A stretch of 45,029 bases of DNA from Microcaldota archaeon. GTDB taxonomy: Archaea > Micrarchaeota > Micrarchaeia > Micrarchaeales > CABMGC01. Numbering within the stretch: the stretch's first letter is position 1; each line of letters begins with the position of its first letter. The notes beneath the pieces were generated by a model. The model had not been told where the DNA came from and did not search any database. It saw only the letters and a list, made by a program, of their open reading frames with translations. The stretch lies in contig JAJZKP010000006.1 in NCBI GenBank assembly GCA_021804105.1, positions 1 through 45,029 of the forward strand. The letters run 5' to 3'. A program made the position numbers and the translations under genes. This document shows, piece after piece, positions 26,837 to 35,870 of this stretch.

Positions 26837-28174
26837 CTACGCGCCAGGCATATACTTAGAGAGCTGCTTCCTGAAGTCCCTGTTGTTCTTGAACATGTTC
26901 GCTATCTTCTTCATCTTGCCGAAATCGTTGAGTAACTCCCTTACGTCTTTTTCGGTGGTTCCGCTGCCTTTCGCTATCCTTGCCATCCTGCCGGATTCCC
27001 TTACAAGCTTCTCGTTCTTGCGCTCCTTTTCCGACATTGACCCTATTATGACCCCGTATTTCTTGAGTTTGGCCTCACTGCTTTCCAACGCATCCTTAGG
27101 TACATCCGCAAGGCCCATCATTCCGAGCATGTTCTTGATCGGGCCCATCTTCGACATAGCCTTAAGCTGTGTGTAGAACGTCTCGAAATTCAGCTCCTCC
27201 ACTTCCATTTCTTCGGGCTTTATGTTGGCTTCCTTTATGCCTTGTTGGACGGTATCTAACAACGATTCGAGATCAGGGATGCCGAGAAGCCTGCCGACGA
27301 ATTTCTTGGGGTCGTAAAGCTCAAGGGAATTTAGCTTCTCGCCTGTGCCTATGAATGCTATTCTTGTGCTGGCCGCGGAAACGGCGCTGAGCGCGCCCCC
27401 GCCCTTGCCGGATCCATCAAGCCTTGTGACTATCACGCCGTCTATGCCTATGGCGTTGCTGAATTCGGTAGCCTGCCTGCCTGCCACCTGGCCCATGTCT
27501 GCTGTGATCACAAGAAACCTCTCGTCTGGAGAGAAAGCCTTGTTTATTTCCTTGAGTTCATCTATTAGCTCCGAGTCCAGGGCGCTTCTTCCGCTTGAAT
27601 CGCATATGACTATCTTCCTGTCCTTTAGACTGGCCAAGCCTTCACGTATTATCTTAGCTACACTTCTCTCGCCCTTGATTCCGAAGAAGCTGACATTTGC
27701 CTGCTTTGATAGCATTTCAAGCTGCTCGTATGCAGCAGGCCTCGTAACATCGCAGCATATAAGGCCCACGCTAAGGCCACGATCCTGATAGAACTTTGCC
27801 AGTTTTGCTGTGGTAGTGGTCTTTCCGGATCCATACATTCCCAGCATTAGCACGCGCTTGGGCTTTAGGGCAGGCTCGTAGCTCTCGCCCATAAGCCTGA
27901 CCAGCTCCTCATATACCATGTTGGTTATGTAATCCTTGGGGCTCACGCCTCTTGGAAGCTTCTCGCGCAGTGCAGCATCTTCTATCCTCTTCGTGAATGC
28001 GAACACCAGGTTGAGTTCCACGTCTGCAGAGATTAACGCCTTCTGCAGCTCCTTGGTGAACTCGCGTATGGTTTTCGCGTCTATTACAGTAGCTCCGGCC
28101 AGCCTCGCCATGGCCTTCCTGAGCCCTTCTCCTAGATCCATTAACACCAGTTTATTAAGAAGCGTATCAGCCAA
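26837..28174 (-). CDS. srp54: Signal recognition particle GTPase SRP54
   Basis: 'LMLGMYGSGKTTTTAKLAKF', 'DVTRPAAYEQL', 'VIVTRLDGSGKGGGALS', C-terminal M-domain. Confidence 0.97.
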   Translation of the reverse strand: MADTLLNKLVLMDLGEGLRKAMARLAGATVIDAKTIREFTKELQKALISADVELNLVFAFTKRIEDAALREKLPRGVSPKDYITNMVYEELVRLMGESYEPALKPKRVLMLGMYGSGKTTTTAKLAKFYQDRGLSVGLICCDVTRPAAYEQLEMLSKQANVSFFGIKGERSVAKIIREGLASLKDRKIVICDSSGRSALDSELIDELKEINKAFSPDERFLVITADMGQVAGRQATEFSNAIGIDGVIVTRLDGSGKGGGALSAVSAASTRIAFIGTGEKLNSLELYDPKKFVGRLLGIPDLESLLDTVQQGIKEANIKPEEMEVEELNFETFYTQLKAMSKMGPIKNMLGMMGLADVPKDALESSEAKLKKYGVIIGSMSEKERKNEKLVRESGRMARIAKGSGTTEKDVRELLNDFGKMKKIANMFKNNRDFRKQLSKYMPGA

Positions 28175-28216
28175 TAGTGCATTTATTAAGCATTTTTATG
28201 TATATAAAGTTATGTT

Positions 28217-28318
28217 GGGCTCGTAGCTCAGCCTGGTTAGAGCGCTGGTCTTATACAAACTTTTTCAGGAAAGTTTTTGGAAAGCCAGATGTCGAGAGTT
28301 CAAATCTCTCCGGGCCCA
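28217..28318 (+). tRNA. tRNA-Ile(TAT) with 27-nt intron (about 28256-28282)
   Basis: Acceptor GGGCTCG/CGGGCCC, anticodon stem CTGGT/GCCAG, loop C-T-TAT-A|intron|A, T-arm GAGAGTTCAAATCTCTC; body resembles archaeal tRNA-Ile. Confidence 0.85.
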
Positions 28319-28377
28319 GATTAGAATTAACGGGAGAAGACAGTAAGTCCGAAAACAGAAAAGCAAGCAAAAAGAAA

Positions 28378-29193
28378 ATGCGAATTCTTGAAAAATCTGA
28401 ACTCGAAGAGCTAAAAACAGATTTGCAAAGAATTCTGCCAGCATTGGCAAAGCACAATGTTGAAGACCTGCGCACACTAATCCATCAGAGTTACGTAAAG
28501 CGTTTCAAGAGAAGCCGTACACCGAAGTACGGCAACCTGAACAAAGGCTTTACGGAATACGAATTGCAGAGGTTCTTTAAGGCAATAGAGAGCGACAGGT
28601 TCAGGATATTGTTCTCTTATCAGGCGCAGTTGGGTCTTAGGATAGGTGAGGCTGTAAAACTGAACGTCAAAAACATCAACTTCCAAACAAGAGAACTGAC
28701 CTTAAAGACAGAAAAGGCAAGGATAATTGATACCTTGCGTATACCTGTCCAATTATTCAAACAGGCCTTAGAACTAATCAAAAGCAATGAAAAGCACATA
28801 GAAGAGTCAGGCGGATATATCTTCTTCAAAGACCGCAATAGCTCACGCAAGTTGCCATATCTGAAAATGGACTATGTAAGGAACAGGTTCAGGCACTACA
28901 TTGAGCTAGCTGACATAGACCAAGTCTATGACATAAGCGATGAATCCTATCAAAGCCACGTTCCTAGAAGGTTACACAGGCTTACCACGCACAGCCTCCG
29001 CCACTATGCCATAACCAGCTTCTCAAAGCAGACAAATGGCAATATAGTGCTGACCAGCAGGTTCGCAAGGCATTCCAAGCCTGACACCACCATGGCCTAC
29101 ATAAACACACGCAAGGAGGAGCTGTATGCGGAGCTGGATAACATGGCAATAGACAGCGTAGAGAGGCTCAAGCGTAGCGTAATGACAAAATAA
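28378..29193 (+). CDS. Tyrosine recombinase/integrase
   Basis: 'LGLRIGEAVKLNVKNI' (Arg I), 'THSLRHYAITSF' (HxxR), 'RHSKPDTTMAYI' (H...Y); lies directly downstream of a tRNA. Confidence 0.92.
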   Translation: MRILEKSELEELKTDLQRILPALAKHNVEDLRTLIHQSYVKRFKRSRTPKYGNLNKGFTEYELQRFFKAIESDRFRILFSYQAQLGLRIGEAVKLNVKNINFQTRELTLKTEKARIIDTLRIPVQLFKQALELIKSNEKHIEESGGYIFFKDRNSSRKLPYLKMDYVRNRFRHYIELADIDQVYDISDESYQSHVPRRLHRLTTHSLRHYAITSFSKQTNGNIVLTSRFARHSKPDTTMAYINTRKEELYAELDNMAIDSVERLKRSVMTK

Positions 29194-29216
29194 GCAGTTA
29201 CGTCATCTCAGAATGT

Positions 29217-29438
29217 TTACAGATATCTTTCAATATCCTCCCACCGCAAACCTGTCTGATTCAGTATTTTCTTTAGCACATTTTTACCAAGTTCAAAATT
29301 TGCTTGTATTACTGTAGTGTGTCCTTTATCATCCTGCAATATAATGTGCCTGCCATTTCCCATGCGGGCAGTATAACCATAGTACTTTTGCAGTATCTTT
29401 AGAAGCTCTTGGCTTTTTATGGGTCTGAGTCTGGGCAT
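29217..29438 (-). CDS. hicA: HicA-like toxin
   Basis: 'KSQELLKILQKYYGYTARMGNGRHIILQDDKGHTTVIQ...LGKNVLKKILNQTGL' HicA fold motif. Confidence 0.85.
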   Translation of the reverse strand: MPRLRPIKSQELLKILQKYYGYTARMGNGRHIILQDDKGHTTVIQANFELGKNVLKKILNQTGLRWEDIERYL

Positions 29439-29447
29439 AGGTAGCGC

Positions 29448-29687
29448 CTATGCTTCTACTAGTTGTATTTTCAGCTTTCTGATAACAGAAGAACTAAATC
29501 CCTTAGACGCATTTTTCTCGTCCTTAAGGATAAAATCTACTACAAGGCTGACCGCGTCCTTAAGTTCGCTCTCTAATTCATTAAGGCTGTCTGCCTGATC
29601 TGCGATGTGTAATTCAGGTATTTCTCCTACTAAGTGCTTGCCATCCCTTGTAACATTCGCCTTGAATCCGTATATGTCTATCTTCAT
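29448..29687 (-). CDS. hicB: HicB-like antitoxin
   Basis: 'GKHLVGEIPELHIADQADSLNELESELKDAVSLVVDFI'; directly upstream of hicA. Confidence 0.82.
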   Translation of the reverse strand: MKIDIYGFKANVTRDGKHLVGEIPELHIADQADSLNELESELKDAVSLVVDFILKDEKNASKGFSSSVIRKLKIQLVEA

Positions 29688-29705
29688 ATCTATCTCTATA
29701 GATAT
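29686..29705. promoter_or_regulatory. Palindromic operator candidate for hicBA
   Basis: Perfect inverted repeat ATATCTAT-CTCT-ATAGATAT at the hicB start, downstream of a minus-strand TATA-like ATTTTATAT. Confidence 0.55.
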
Positions 29706-29993
29706 ATGGCAGCTACACATATAAAATGTTTCGCATCTGGTGCATCTTTCCTCATAAACATGGAACACGACTCTACATGAAAACAGGATGTAGGGAGTGT
29801 TTTTGGTCATACGTAGGGAGTAAATTACACCCCACCATTGCGTTGAACATGATGATGATAGAGCTGCAGTCCAGTAGGGGCCTTGATATATGGGCCATGC
29901 TTTTAGGCATTTGACTCAGCAAGACCGCATGTTTACATTGGTTCCATAATGTCTTATGGCATTTATTTATCTTTAGGCTGCAGTTCCATAAGC

Positions 29994-30785
29994 ATGTGGC
30001 GACTCCACATTGATAAGGAACCGGCACTTGATCTCAATCCAGTGACGGTGAACGGAACGTCTTACTTTGTAGACGCAATATTCACAGAAGGTAGGACGGC
30101 TAGCGCATCGCTGAAGGATGGCAGGATAGTAATAAAGATACCAAAGTGCGTCCGCACAGCAGAAGCGGAGGCCCTCTTCCTCAACCTGAAAAGAAGGATC
30201 TCTAGATCGCTTGAGGAGCACCCGGAGCGATTCAAGAAGCATGCACTGGAATTCATGGATGGCCAAATGCTCTCCATATACGGCAAGAACATCTCAATTG
30301 CAGTTGAGTATTCACAATCGGGCCGCAAATGGGCCAAGGTATATGACGATAAGGTAGTGGTGAAACTTCCAACTGCAATGCCTATAGGATCTGCGCGCAG
30401 CAAGCTTGTGACAAGGCTAGTGACGCGTGCGCTGTGTAGGTCTTTCAGGTCATTAGTATGGTCCAGGGTAAACGAACTGAATAGGGCAAACATAGGTGCA
30501 AGGATAGATGGAGTTACACTGAAGGACATAAAGTCGAGATGGGGGAGTTACTCCCCAAGGAGCAGGAAGATCTCACTAAACGTAAGGCTGCTTTTCGCCC
30601 CGCATGAGGTGCTTGATTATGTTATAGTGCACGAACTCTGCCACAGCCGCGTTCACAATCATGGAAGAAGGTTCTGGTCCCAGGTGGCAGTTATACTGCC
30701 AGACTACAGGAACCGAATCAAATGGCTTCGCATGAACGGGGATATGCTAGGCTGCACTGAGCCGGCTAACGCTAGCATAGCCTGA
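29994..30785 (+). CDS. DUF45/YgjP-like zinc metallopeptidase
   Basis: 'DIKSRWGSYSPRSRKISLNVRLLFAPHEVLDYVIVHELCHSRVHNHGRRFW'. Confidence 0.92.
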   Translation: MWRLHIDKEPALDLNPVTVNGTSYFVDAIFTEGRTASASLKDGRIVIKIPKCVRTAEAEALFLNLKRRISRSLEEHPERFKKHALEFMDGQMLSIYGKNISIAVEYSQSGRKWAKVYDDKVVVKLPTAMPIGSARSKLVTRLVTRALCRSFRSLVWSRVNELNRANIGARIDGVTLKDIKSRWGSYSPRSRKISLNVRLLFAPHEVLDYVIVHELCHSRVHNHGRRFWSQVAVILPDYRNRIKWLRMNGDMLGCTEPANASIA

Positions 30786-30804
30786 TCCTTGCCATATCCC
30801 CGAC

Positions 30805-31167
30805 TCACTTGGTCAGAAAGGCCATCACCACATCCTTAACGAGCGGTGTGCTCCTCTGTGCCAAGGGGTTGCTCCGCAGCCTGTGCCTGTGTGCCTTGCG
30901 CATGGAGTTATAACAGTCCACGCACATGAGTCGCCTCGACACAAGACCCTTCTTCACGTGCTCATCCCGTTCCTGCATGTAAGCAGGAGGCAGTATGCGC
31001 ACAGAATATCTTGGCAGTACCTTATCGCACGAGATGCAGCTGTTTTCAACGAGATACTTCAGGCTCTCCGCCTCTATCTCATCTACCTCGTAGCCTGTCG
31101 ATTTGGTTGCTGTAGCCGTAGTTGTTACCCCACCCACGTTTTTCCACTCTTCGTCTACTTTTGCCAT
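30805..31167 (-). CDS. Hypothetical zinc-ribbon-like protein
   Basis: 'CISCDK...RLMCVDCYNSMRKAHRHR' two CxxC motifs. Confidence 0.65.
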   Translation of the reverse strand: MAKVDEEWKNVGGVTTTATATKSTGYEVDEIEAESLKYLVENSCISCDKVLPRYSVRILPPAYMQERDEHVKKGLVSRRLMCVDCYNSMRKAHRHRLRSNPLAQRSTPLVKDVVMAFLTK

Positions 31168-31255
31168 TTACCCAACCCCACAAAACCTGTACCTTCTGTC
31201 CTTCCCTTCCTGACTGCCAGCAAGTATAAATTATGCCATACCTGATATATATTAG

Positions 31256-32182
31256 TTGCGGTTGCAGGGTATCAGACTTATAGCGCAATATGCAAAGGGA
31301 ATTGATGATTGGGGCGATTTTATTAAGTACGTTATAGCAATTGGCGGAAACGCAATAACCAGCGCGCATGCCCTCAGCGGCCTTTCCGTTGAGATAGGCA
31401 GGCTTGCAAGGAAGGGGGACCAGATACTTGTAACGCACGGTAACGGTCCTCAGGTGGGTGAACTGCTGCTCGAGGAGGGGAGACGCCTGGCCCTGCTGAC
31501 TGCACAGACTGAGGCAGAAATAGGGCTGGAAGTCCAGGAAAGCATAGAAAAGGCAGGTCATGTAGGCAAAGTAGCTATAGTCATAACCAGGGCACTTGTA
31601 AACCCGAGAGACAAGGAGTTCAGGTTTCCTACCAAGCCAGTAGGCAGGTTCTACTCTAAGGCTGAAGCAGACATTGGCAGAAGGAATGGCCACGTTGTAA
31701 GAAAGCTTATAGGCGGGTACAGAGTTGTAGTGCCCTCGCCCGATCCAATAGAGATCCTTGACCTTGAGCACATCTCATCATTGCTTGAGTCAGGGCATGT
31801 AGTAATAGCTGGAGGAGGTGGCGGAGTGGCAGTGGCAAGGGGGAGCAATGGACTCCGATACTTAGATGCTGTGCTGGACAAAGATAAGACATCTGCGCTA
31901 CTTGCTTCAAGACTGCATGCTGATCAGTTTATAATACTGACTAATATAGATGCGGCATACCTTGGCTATGGAAAGCGCAACCAGAAACGCATAGCAAGGG
32001 CTGCGGTGGCGGAGATGGAGGAATATATAGAGGAAAAGGAATTTGAGCCCGGTAGCATGTTACCAAAGGTCGAGGCCTGTATTTCCTTCATAAGATCAGG
32101 AGGAAACTATGCTGCGATAGGCAGCCTGGATGAGGCCAGGAGAGTTATAGGAGGCAGGTCTGGAAGCATTATAACGCAGTAA
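31256..32182 (+). CDS. arcC: Carbamate kinase (non-ATG start)
   Basis: 'VIAIGGNAI', 'ILVTHGNGPQVGELLLE', 'VVIAGGGGGVAV', 'AVLDKDKTSALLASRLHADQFIILTNID', 'GSMLPKVEAC'. Confidence 0.93.
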   Translation: MRLQGIRLIAQYAKGIDDWGDFIKYVIAIGGNAITSAHALSGLSVEIGRLARKGDQILVTHGNGPQVGELLLEEGRRLALLTAQTEAEIGLEVQESIEKAGHVGKVAIVITRALVNPRDKEFRFPTKPVGRFYSKAEADIGRRNGHVVRKLIGGYRVVVPSPDPIEILDLEHISSLLESGHVVIAGGGGGVAVARGSNGLRYLDAVLDKDKTSALLASRLHADQFIILTNIDAAYLGYGKRNQKRIARAAVAEMEEYIEEKEFEPGSMLPKVEACISFIRSGGNYAAIGSLDEARRVIGGRSGSIITQ

Positions 32183-32390
32183 AGGCGTTTCTATGGGTAA
32201 ACGAGTAGGGTATATAGAAGAGATGTAGCATAACACCACATATGGGTAACTGATAAGAAGTATTGAGGACAATTATCTCTAGACTATGGATTATGATGCA
32301 TGTAGTAGGGTAATGCTTGAATAATTATTTATTATGCGAATGATTTTTGACGCAGAGACCTAGATATTACTGACTCCACTGTATCAAGCC

Positions 32391-32505
32391 TTATATATAA
32401 GTTATTTCCATACATAATCTTAGAGGGGCAGTGCATCATCTGTTTTTATCATTCATATCCCACCCACATCCCCAATGTATGAATGTTCTGCACCTGCCCC
32501 TGTCT
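32391..32505 (+). ncRNA. Structured small RNA candidate with TATA box (TTATATATAA, 32391-32400)
   Basis: Stem 32424-32435/32489-32501 (12 bp, one bulge), stem 32450-32457/32478-32485 (8 bp perfect), C-rich 20-nt apical loop; TATA about 25 nt upstream. Confidence 0.5.
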
Positions 32506-32515
32506 TTTCCACTTC

Positions 32516-33604
32516 TCAGTGGTAACACTGCATTACTGCCTTTCCGACTGCAGATAAAGGCGCAACTGTCTTAACAGCATCCTTCTCAAACTGGGTAGGT
32601 GTGGCAGGATAGCCAGATTTGTTTATCGACTCGATCACGCGCAGCGATGAGACCGAGCCGATGCCCATTGATTTGGTCATCTTTGGGATAGAATAGAAGA
32701 ATGGAATGTCAAGTTCCTTGTGCAACTTTTCTAGGATAGCCTTGGCTTCAGGCAGGGTTCCTGCAACGGCTATCGCCTTTGAGACCTTGTTCTTGTCATA
32801 GAGCCTGCCAAGCCACAACGGCCCTGCAAGGTCTTCGACCGAACCGCAATTCGGGCATTTGCCGGTCAGCCGCGGCACAATGCCAGTTGAAGTAGAGAAC
32901 GCATGGCACTTGCCGCATGAGGCGACATAGCCAAGTTGGTTAACTGAAGTAACAGCCCTCTCCGCCCCCTTCCGCAGAGTTATGAATATGCGCATGTAAT
33001 GCATATCAGAGATTGAAAGCAGGGGCTCGATGCCGAGATTGAATTGTGCTGCGGACTTAGCAGCAAATCCAAGCAATATCCTTATTCCTGCTTCCTTGCA
33101 TAGTTCGTTATGCAATGGCCTTGCATTGTAGAGTTTTATGCACGCGGACATGTGGGCTCCGCATAATACTGCAGTGTCAGTTGCAGTCACCATGAGCATG
33201 GTACCGTCATGGGACATCTTCAATATATCATGTATGTTAGGCACCGGGCTCCCGAATGGATCAAGGTCTATCACATCAAATGGCCCTGCCCCCGAGCCGG
33301 CAAGCTCCTGTATGCTCTTCCCCAGTACCTCAGCACGGACCTTGTTCCGCTTCAGGTTCGACTTGATTGAAGTTACAGCCTTGTCGTTTATGTCTATTAG
33401 AGTAATATCATCAAGACCGCATTCCTTGGCATATCTTATCCCGCGTATGCCTGTTGCTGCGGTGCTGTCGAGCAGAGATTTGCCTTTAGGGCCCATTGCG
33501 TTGAGCACGGATACGGAAATGTCCCGGAGTATTGACATCTTCGGGTTCAGGAATGTGCTCTTGCCTTGCAGGATAGCGGCACTTCCCTCGTGATATAGCA
33601 CCAT
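32516..33604 (-). CDS. trm1: tRNA (guanine26-N2)-dimethyltransferase Trm1
   Basis: 'FLNPKMSILRDISV', 'LLDSTAATGIRGIRYAKE', 'DVIDLDPFGSP', 'CGKCHAFS...CPNCG'. Confidence 0.95.
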   Translation of the reverse strand: MVLYHEGSAAILQGKSTFLNPKMSILRDISVSVLNAMGPKGKSLLDSTAATGIRGIRYAKECGLDDITLIDINDKAVTSIKSNLKRNKVRAEVLGKSIQELAGSGAGPFDVIDLDPFGSPVPNIHDILKMSHDGTMLMVTATDTAVLCGAHMSACIKLYNARPLHNELCKEAGIRILLGFAAKSAAQFNLGIEPLLSISDMHYMRIFITLRKGAERAVTSVNQLGYVASCGKCHAFSTSTGIVPRLTGKCPNCGSVEDLAGPLWLGRLYDKNKVSKAIAVAGTLPEAKAILEKLHKELDIPFFYSIPKMTKSMGIGSVSSLRVIESINKSGYPATPTQFEKDAVKTVAPLSAVGKAVMQCYH

Positions 33605-33608
33605 AATG

Positions 33609-33857
33609 TCACTCTATAACGTGCTTCAGCTTCAGGATAGAGTCCATAAGGCCATGAGCATATGCAATACTCGAAAACGATGTATACATATCGCCCTTCG
33701 CAAGCCATGCTTCAGCGTCATTCGCATACATCTTTGCCAGCTCCACCACCCTGGACTCGTCTCCGCTAAGCTTAACTGCGCTTGTTTTCTCAAGGCTGTA
33801 GGAGAAAAGAGCTATGTCCTTCCTTATCCTCTTCTCTATGTCCTCCGTGGCGACCAC
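33609..33857 (-). CDS. DUF357-family protein
   Basis: 'VVELAKMYANDAEAWLAKGDMYTSFSSIAYAHGLMDSIL'. Confidence 0.8.
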   Translation of the reverse strand: MVATEDIEKRIRKDIALFSYSLEKTSAVKLSGDESRVVELAKMYANDAEAWLAKGDMYTSFSSIAYAHGLMDSILKLKHVIE

Positions 33858-34601
33858 TCAGTCTTCCATGTAAGGCGCAAGGAAGTATGACAGGTCTGCA
33901 TCGCCGATCTTGTAGCTCAGTCTGAGCGGTTCGTTTGATTTCATGGATATCGAGACCGAGTTTCCGAGAGGGCAGCTCTTGACCATGTTCTCAAGGAATT
34001 CCAGGTTGAATACTGCATCGGCGTTCTTGCCAGCATCGATCTTCCTTACCACTGCGCCATCCTTGCTGTGCAATTCCTCAAGTTCGCCTGAATCGCCATG
34101 CGCGCTTGTAGTGAACTGGTCCTTGGCGGCCTTGAAAGAAATGTAAGATGAGAGAAGGCTTGCATCCTTGAGTATGTCCTTGAGAGGATCTCCGCTTAGC
34201 TCGACGTTTGCGTCGAACTCCACATTGGGCTCCTTCTCAACGCTTTTCTTTACATCTATCATCTGGAGCTTGTATCGCCTCCTGCTGCCAGGCCCTATGA
34301 ACTCCATTGAGAGCTTGCTGTCTGAGTCCTTCATTACAAGTGCTTCGTCTTCCCTGGTCCTTGAGAGTATCTTGCCCAGGTTCTCAAGATTTATGCCTAT
34401 GCCAGTGTTCTTGTCTATCGTGAACTTTGAGAACGCCTTGGCCGGCATGAAGAACGAGACCATGCTTATGCTGGAAGGATCCATGGCCTTTAGGCTTATG
34501 CCCTCCTTGGTTATGTTGAAAAGCCCTTCATCAACCAGTGCACCAACAGCACTTATGCAGTCTCTCCAATACTTCGCATTATCAAGCTTTATCTCAAACA
34601 T
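33858..34601 (-). CDS. pcn: Sliding clamp PCNA
   Basis: 'FNITKEGISLKAMDPSSISMV', 'GINLENLGKILSR', 'LRLSYKIGDADLSYFLAPYMED'. Confidence 0.96.
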   Translation of the reverse strand: MFEIKLDNAKYWRDCISAVGALVDEGLFNITKEGISLKAMDPSSISMVSFFMPAKAFSKFTIDKNTGIGINLENLGKILSRTREDEALVMKDSDSKLSMEFIGPGSRRRYKLQMIDVKKSVEKEPNVEFDANVELSGDPLKDILKDASLLSSYISFKAAKDQFTTSAHGDSGELEELHSKDGAVVRKIDAGKNADAVFNLEFLENMVKSCPLGNSVSISMKSNEPLRLSYKIGDADLSYFLAPYMED

Positions 34602-34696
34602 AGGATCACTCTTTTCCAGCCAGACAAGAATTATTGGTAGTATATAGAACGATAGATTATTAAGAATAGCGACGTGGATGCGACTTGATAAATAAT

Positions 34697-35007
34697 TCGC
34701 CCCGCAAACCCATCATTTCAATGGTGGGTTAGGGGCGAAGTAGAAATGGAAGAATCCCATTTTTCCGTCAGGGATTCACGGACTTCATATCGTTGTTTGT
34801 TTCGGTATGTTCTCAGTTCATAGACGATTGCCTCACTGGAAAACTTAGGTCTTACATAATTTCCCTGAGCGTGGATTTCGGCGTGTCCCGCCGTATAACA
34901 TGACTCTTGTTGCAAACATATATATGCCTTTTTGTTCTATCTTATTGTGTTGTTTGTTTCGGGAAGCCCACACGATTTATCGGTGGGAGGATGTCACATA
35001 AACATTG
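34697..35007 (-). mobile_element. IS200/IS605-type (tnpB) remnant or MITE-like element
   Basis: Hairpin TTCGCCCC...GGGGCGAA (34697-34738) with AACCCATCA/TGGTGGGTT; hairpin CCCACACGATTTATCGGTGGG near 34970; minus ORF 34718-34915 resembles a TnpB C-terminal tail. Confidence 0.6.
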
Positions 35008-35023
35008 CCGCTAGATTAGCATT

Positions 35024-35833
35024 ATGCGCATAGCAATAGCTTGCTCCTCTGATGACCCGGCATCTTCCAACATGGCCGGCCACATAATCAGGGAATATGG
35101 CCTCGACAGTGTCTCTCCCAGCCTTTTCGTGTACGGAAAGCATGAGATAGTACTGCAAAGGATAGACAAACCTTTGTGGTCTTACGAGCATGCGGACTCG
35201 CTCAATGTAGACATGATCTTATTCCTTAGCCAGCACCAGAGCGCAGAGGGGATACCCGCGCTCACAGTGCACTCGATGGGGAATTGGGGCATGGAGAACG
35301 CATATGGCGGGGAACCGCAGGCTCTCTCAGCTGCTGCACCGGGCCCCATGCTCTCAGCGTTCAGGCTATTGAAGAGCATAGAATCGACAGTCGGGAAGAC
35401 TTACGAGGCTACGCATCACGGACCGTGCCTGAAGACTCCGGCATTCTTCATGGAGATGGGGGGCAACCGAAGCACCATAGAGAACAAGGACCTGGCAGCA
35501 CTTGTAGGAAGCAGGGCCTTTGAGACTGCGCTGGAGATTCTTGATGGCAAAACGGAGTATGAAAAGATAGCGATAGGAATAGGCAGCGGGCATTATCCAT
35601 CAAAGTTCTCGGCCCTTGCGACTGGACGGGGATATGCGTTCTCATACATAATGCCAAAGTACGCAATTCGCAGGAAGGATGGAAATGCAGATCTCAGTAT
35701 GCTCAGAAAGGCCATAGAGATGACGAAGGACATTGATATTGCCGTGATTGAGTGGAAAAGCCTTGACTCGGCAACGAGGAAAGAGGTGCTCTCGATGCTG
35801 GATGAGCAGGGCCTCGAGTTTGAGAGGGTGTAG
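35024..35833 (+). CDS. dtdA: D-aminoacyl-tRNA deacylase, archaeal DTD2/GEK1 type
   Basis: 'SSDDPASSNMAGHI', 'TVHSMGNWG', 'YEATHHGP', 'IGIGSGHYPSKFS'. Confidence 0.94.
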   Translation: MRIAIACSSDDPASSNMAGHIIREYGLDSVSPSLFVYGKHEIVLQRIDKPLWSYEHADSLNVDMILFLSQHQSAEGIPALTVHSMGNWGMENAYGGEPQALSAAAPGPMLSAFRLLKSIESTVGKTYEATHHGPCLKTPAFFMEMGGNRSTIENKDLAALVGSRAFETALEILDGKTEYEKIAIGIGSGHYPSKFSALATGRGYAFSYIMPKYAIRRKDGNADLSMLRKAIEMTKDIDIAVIEWKSLDSATRKEVLSMLDEQGLEFERV

Positions 35834-35870
35834 CAATCCTTTTATTCTTTCCATGAGCCATGGAAGTGTT

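Noticed and set aside
28177-28377. N-terminal extension of the integrase ORF through the tRNA
   Set aside because: Translated tRNA sequence; the recombinase likely starts at ATG 28378.
29840-29900. ATGATGATGA near 29850 considered as a second C/D sRNA
   Set aside because: No proper CTGA D/D' boxes at valid spacing.
31079-31771. 230-aa minus ORF opposite carbamate kinase
   Set aside because: Antisense to a strong arcC match; Cys/Tyr-rich nonsense composition.
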